Below are positions 60,609 through 64,000 of a DNA stretch of 64,000 nucleotides, piece after piece (within the stretch, counting starts at the first letter, position 1; the number at the start of each line of letters is the position of its first letter). This DNA comes from Triplophysa rosa (taxonomy: Eukaryota > Chordata > Actinopteri > Cypriniformes > Nemacheilidae): the NCBI RefSeq assembly GCF_024868665.1, contig NC_079902.1:12676550-12740549 (forward strand), written 5' to 3'. The notes beneath the pieces were generated by a model. The model saw only the letters and a list, made by a program, of their open reading frames with translations, did no database searches and was not told the DNA's origin. A program made the position numbers and the translations under genes.

Positions 60609-62486
60609 ATGTCGAAACTTAAGCTTATATCTGTAGAGGACACCGAGTACCCAGCATCACTGTTGAAGTCCATCAATGAACAGCGAAACAATGGTTTATT
60701 CTGCGATGTCACCATAATCGTGCAAGACCGCAAGTTCAGGGCACACAAGACAGTGCTGTCAGCCTCAAGTACTTATTTTCGCCAACTTTTCTCTGTTGCC
60801 GGACAAGTTATAGAGCTGAACTTCATTAAGGCAGACATATTTGAGATGATTTTGAATTACATATACAGCTCTAAAGTCTTCAGAGTTCGATCAGACAAAC
60901 TTGAGGATCTCATCAGCGCTGGTCAAATTTTGGGTGTGAAGTTCATAGCCAATTTAGCAACTCCTCTTGCACAAGTCAAGGGATTACCCGGCCTGTCCAG
61001 AGAAGGAGACAACAACAGTGTTAATTCTTCAGAGAAAAATGGAGAAGAGCACAATATGCCGATCATTACAGAGTCATTCTCGCTGTCTGCTGAAGAGTTC
61101 AACATGGCGAGCTGTGGTAAAGAAAAGGAAGTAGACTCTGACGATGATGATATTCTTTTTGTCTCAAAAACAGAAGCCCCACAAGCTCAAAAGACCAAGT
61201 TATCTGAAGTTAATAACGTAGAGTCAGAAAGAGGACCAGAAGCTAAAAAACAAAAAGTCATAAATGAGGAAGGGATGGGCTCTAAAAGTTCAGCGGACCA
61301 AGAAGGAAAAGACAAACTTCCTGAATGTACAGAAAAAAATCTTCCACTCCAAAACAACTTTCAGCCTCAGTTTCCAAGTACCGTGATTCCAGCAGGATCC
61401 AGTAGCGGTTTTATCACTTCACCTGTCAGAACCAACTCAAATACTGAGCCCACCACACCGACTCCCATGACCACTCCAGATCCTCACTGCACCTCAGTGC
61501 CTCTGGAAAACAAGGAGATGGTCAGTGCTCAAAAAAAGAAAGCTCTTCCAGGACAGTCGCCAGATCAACAAAGTAAACTCAAACTGTCAACTTATAGCCA
61601 CAATAATGGACCAGGGAATAGAATTAACCCAGTTTCAGCAAAAAAGACAATAACGTTAGACAAAGCTTCGGAAATCGATTCGCTATCACCGGGTTGTAAA
61701 GTCTATGCTAACATAGGTGAGGACACCTATGACATTGTGCCTGTAAAAGAGGATCCAGGGGAGGGTGCTGCTCCTGGTAGAAAATCCGAAACGGCACACG
61801 GAGCAGACTGTGTGAACAATCACTCGCCCCGTGGAAAGAAAAAAATCAAGCAGGACCAAGACGATCACTATGAAATTGTAATGGACGGCAAAACTTTCTT
61901 TGTGTGCACCGTGTGCAAGCGTCCCTACGTGTGCCTGACAAGTCTCAGGCGTCACTATAACACTCACTCGTGGGAGAGAAAGTATCCGTGCCATTACTGC
62001 GACAGGGTTTTCGCTCTGGCAGAATACAGAACCAAACACGAAATCACTCACACGGGGGAAAGACGCTACCAGTGTTTACTGTGCCATGAAACGTTTCTCA
62101 ATTATCAGATTTTGTCCACTCACTGCAAGCAGATTCACAACCAGGACCCTTCAGGAAGAAAACAGAAAGATGACTCGTGCAACAACTTGTACCGTCTATT
62201 GCCTTGTAAAACATTGCAGTTGAAAGCGTATTCCTTTGTGTCCGAGAATTCAGAGGGAATACCGCCGGTCACTGACGACGAAGGCGTTCAGCATATTAGC
62301 CCGGGTAAAGAGCACTTCACAAACCAGGCACTTCCATCGAGCCAAAGCAAAGCACTGAACTGGGATGATGTTTTTGCAGAACCCGAGACACATGCTGATG
62401 TTCGAGCTGAGCCCCCTCCATTACCCGTGAACCAAATAAACGCGAGCACAACAGAATTTGAGTTTGTTATACCAGAGACGTACTGA
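60609..62486 (+). CDS. zbtb33: Kaiso (zinc finger and BTB domain protein 33)
   Basis: Single coding exon of 625 aa. A candidate ATG 12 codons upstream lies inside the intron tail before the acceptor at 60604-60606, so MSKLKLISVEDTEY is taken as the start. BTB/POZ domain about 12-117 (NNGLFCDVTIIVQDRKFRAH, LSASSTYFRQLFSVAG). Then a disordered middle with the conserved MPIITESFSLSAEEF and an acidic DSDDDDILF. Three C2H2 fingers span 433-510 (C433/C436/H449/H453; C461/C464/H477/H481; C489/C492/H505/H510). The family's C-terminus STEFEFVIPETY (TTEFEF here) closes the protein. Kaiso is a nuclear repressor that binds methylated CpG and TCCTGCNA sites and interacts with p120-catenin. Confidence 0.97.
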   Translation: MSKLKLISVEDTEYPASLLKSINEQRNNGLFCDVTIIVQDRKFRAHKTVLSASSTYFRQLFSVAGQVIELNFIKADIFEMILNYIYSSKVFRVRSDKLEDLISAGQILGVKFIANLATPLAQVKGLPGLSREGDNNSVNSSEKNGEEHNMPIITESFSLSAEEFNMASCGKEKEVDSDDDDILFVSKTEAPQAQKTKLSEVNNVESERGPEAKKQKVINEEGMGSKSSADQEGKDKLPECTEKNLPLQNNFQPQFPSTVIPAGSSSGFITSPVRTNSNTEPTTPTPMTTPDPHCTSVPLENKEMVSAQKKKALPGQSPDQQSKLKLSTYSHNNGPGNRINPVSAKKTITLDKASEIDSLSPGCKVYANIGEDTYDIVPVKEDPGEGAAPGRKSETAHGADCVNNHSPRGKKKIKQDQDDHYEIVMDGKTFFVCTVCKRPYVCLTSLRRHYNTHSWERKYPCHYCDRVFALAEYRTKHEITHTGERRYQCLLCHETFLNYQILSTHCKQIHNQDPSGRKQKDDSCNNLYRLLPCKTLQLKAYSFVSENSEGIPPVTDDEGVQHISPGKEHFTNQALPSSQSKALNWDDVFAEPETHADVRAEPPPLPVNQINASTTEFEFVIPETY

Positions 62487-63272
62487 GCAAAGTTGTTCAC
62501 TGCTCTGGCTTAGGTGCCTTGTGTTTTTTGGGGGTCTTTAATATGAGGGGTAGACGTGGTTGTGTGTTTTTGGACCAGATGATTCATCTTAACTCCTGTA
62601 TCCATCAACCATCTATCAACTCGGTTGTTTGCAGGTGCTTTTTGTTTATGTACATTTCGAATCATGTATTAGCTTCGGTTTACAGTTTCACAGCTCATTA
62701 TTAAATCCTAAAAATACTTTTTAGACAAATGATTAGGTTGGTAGACAATATGTATGTTTTGTATAACTACTGTACGGTAGGCCTGACTTTTGAACTGTCA
62801 TCTCTATATTTTCTATTGCTTTTTCGGGTTCTGTTTTGAGGACCGAACAGCCATGTTGGATATAATTGGTAGAGATCAATTACACACTGTTGCAGGAAAA
62901 ATGCTTTTTTTTAACAATCTTGGAACTGTGTTTTAATGCTATTTGGATAATGTTATGAAAAATGAGCTAAAATTAATGGACCCAATTCAGCATACTAACT
63001 TCACGATTCCTTTCACAGACATGCTAACATGTATTTTTATTTTCCATGCAGTACTTTTTGTAGTTATTAATGTTCGTTTGGCACTAGATATATTAATCTA
63101 AGTATTAATGGGAGGTTCTGGTTCTAAGAACGAGTTTGAAAGTATGTATTTATAGTTCTTGTTGATTGTAATCAAGTTGTAATGAGGATGGAGTAAATAA
63201 GTGGAATATTTTGGTTGTCTGTCCATTAATTATGCTTTTAAAGTTGTGAAGGTTATTTATATGCAGGCCATA
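62487..63272 (+). other. zbtb33: Probable zbtb33 3' UTR
   Basis: AT-rich non-coding sequence after the stop. ATTAAA at 62700-62705 is the first plausible polyadenylation signal. No other gene is seen before the Tc1 element. Confidence 0.4.
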
Positions 63273-64000
63273 CAGTGCATCCGGAAAGAATTCACAGTGC
63301 TTCACTTTTTCCACATTTTGTTATGTGACGGCCTTATTCCAAAATGGATTAAATTCATTATTTTCCTCAATTCTACAAACAATACCCCACAATCACAACG
63401 TGAAAGAAGTTTGTTTGAAATCTTTGCAAATTTATTAAAAATAAAAAACGAAAAAAGCACATGTACATAAGTATTCACAGCCTTTGCGCAATACTTTGTT
63501 GAAGCACCTTTGGCACCAATTACAGCCTCGTCTTTTTGAGTATGATGCTACAAGCTTGTCACACCTATTTTTGGGCAGTTTCTCCCATTCTTCTTTGCAG
63601 GACCTCAAGCTCCATCAGGTTGGATGGGGAGCATCGGTGCACAGCCATTTACAGATCTCTCCAGAGATGTTAAATCGGGTTCAAGTCTGGGCTCTGGCTG
63701 GGCCACTCAAGGACATTCACAGAGTTGTCCTGTAGCCACTCCTTTGTTATCTTGGCTGTGTGCTTACGGTCATTGTTCTTTTGGAAAATGAGCCTTCGCC
63801 CAAGTTGGAGGTCCAGAGCGCTCTGTAGCAGGTTTTCATCGAGGAAGTCTCTGTACATTGCTGCATTAATCTTTCCCTCGATCCGGACTAGTCTCCCAGT
63901 TCCTGCCGCTGAAAAACATCCCCACAGCATGATGCTGCCACCACCATGCTTCACTGTAGGGATGGTATTGGCCAGGTGATGTGCCTGGTTCAGTCTTTGT
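63273..64000 (-). mobile_element. Tc1-like DNA transposon, cut by the window end
   Basis: Left terminus 'cagtgcatccggaaagaatt' directly follows TA (63271-63272), the Tc1/mariner target. The minus strand encodes part of the transposase catalytic region: [30 protein letters not shown] and [13 protein letters not shown]. The usual 'DNDPKH' is altered to 'NNDRKH', losing the second catalytic Asp. The frame breaks after DLNPI. It is therefore inactive. The right end lies beyond the window. Confidence 0.88.

Noticed and set aside
61686..62051. 121-aa minus-strand ORF
   Set aside because: Antisense of the Kaiso zinc-finger region.

Overview
The window is vertebrate nuclear DNA from a ray-finned fish, most likely a cypriniform (carp/zebrafish relatives). 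Ten protein-coding genes with ordinary GT-AG introns can be rebuilt exon by exon. The introns and gaps hold the TTAA-type MITEs ('agggatagttcaccc...gggtgaactatccct'), hAT MITEs, tRNA-derived SINEs, L2-like LINE fragments and a Tc1-like transposon typical of cyprinid genomes. There is no prokaryotic, plasmid, phage or CRISPR signal.

Layout: pdzd11 (+, 1971-2894) runs tail-to-tail into a STARD10-like lipid-transfer gene, probably stard14 (-, 12643-5106). Then come a Rab6-family GTPase, probably rab41 (-, 24254-15922), and septin6 (-, 43340-29287). sowahd (+, 45746-46804, one coding exon) is head-to-head with septin6 and convergent with rpl39 (-, 48662-47311). upf3b (-, 52929-49999) is head-to-head with ndufa1 (+, 53689-54169), which converges on nkap (-, 57842-55476). 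nkap is head-to-head with zbtb33/Kaiso (+, 60609-62486). The window ends inside a Tc1-like element. From general knowledge, RAB41 and PDZD11 are neighbours at human Xq13, and SEPTIN6, SOWAHD, RPL39, UPF3B, NDUFA1, NKAP and ZBTB33 cluster at Xq24. The window therefore joins two pieces of one ancestral linkage group.

The genes are not an operon or a single pathway. Their roles are membrane trafficking (rab41), lipid transfer (stard14), PDZ scaffolding (pdzd11), filament cytoskeleton (septin6), translation (rpl39), nonsense-mediated decay (upf3b), mitochondrial complex I (ndufa1), and nuclear RNA or chromatin regulation (nkap, zbtb33).

The most notable observation is in the Rab gene, which carries two separate tandem exon pairs. 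Exon 4 exists in two 106-nt versions that reproduce the known RAB6A/RAB6A' difference. Exon 6 exists in two 94-nt versions that share 20 of 31 residues and include the G5 'ETSAK' motif. Neither length is a multiple of 3, and the two members of each pair have the same phase, so each pair must be spliced mutually exclusively. Four full-length isoforms are possible. septin6 also has two candidate last exons that would give different C-termini.
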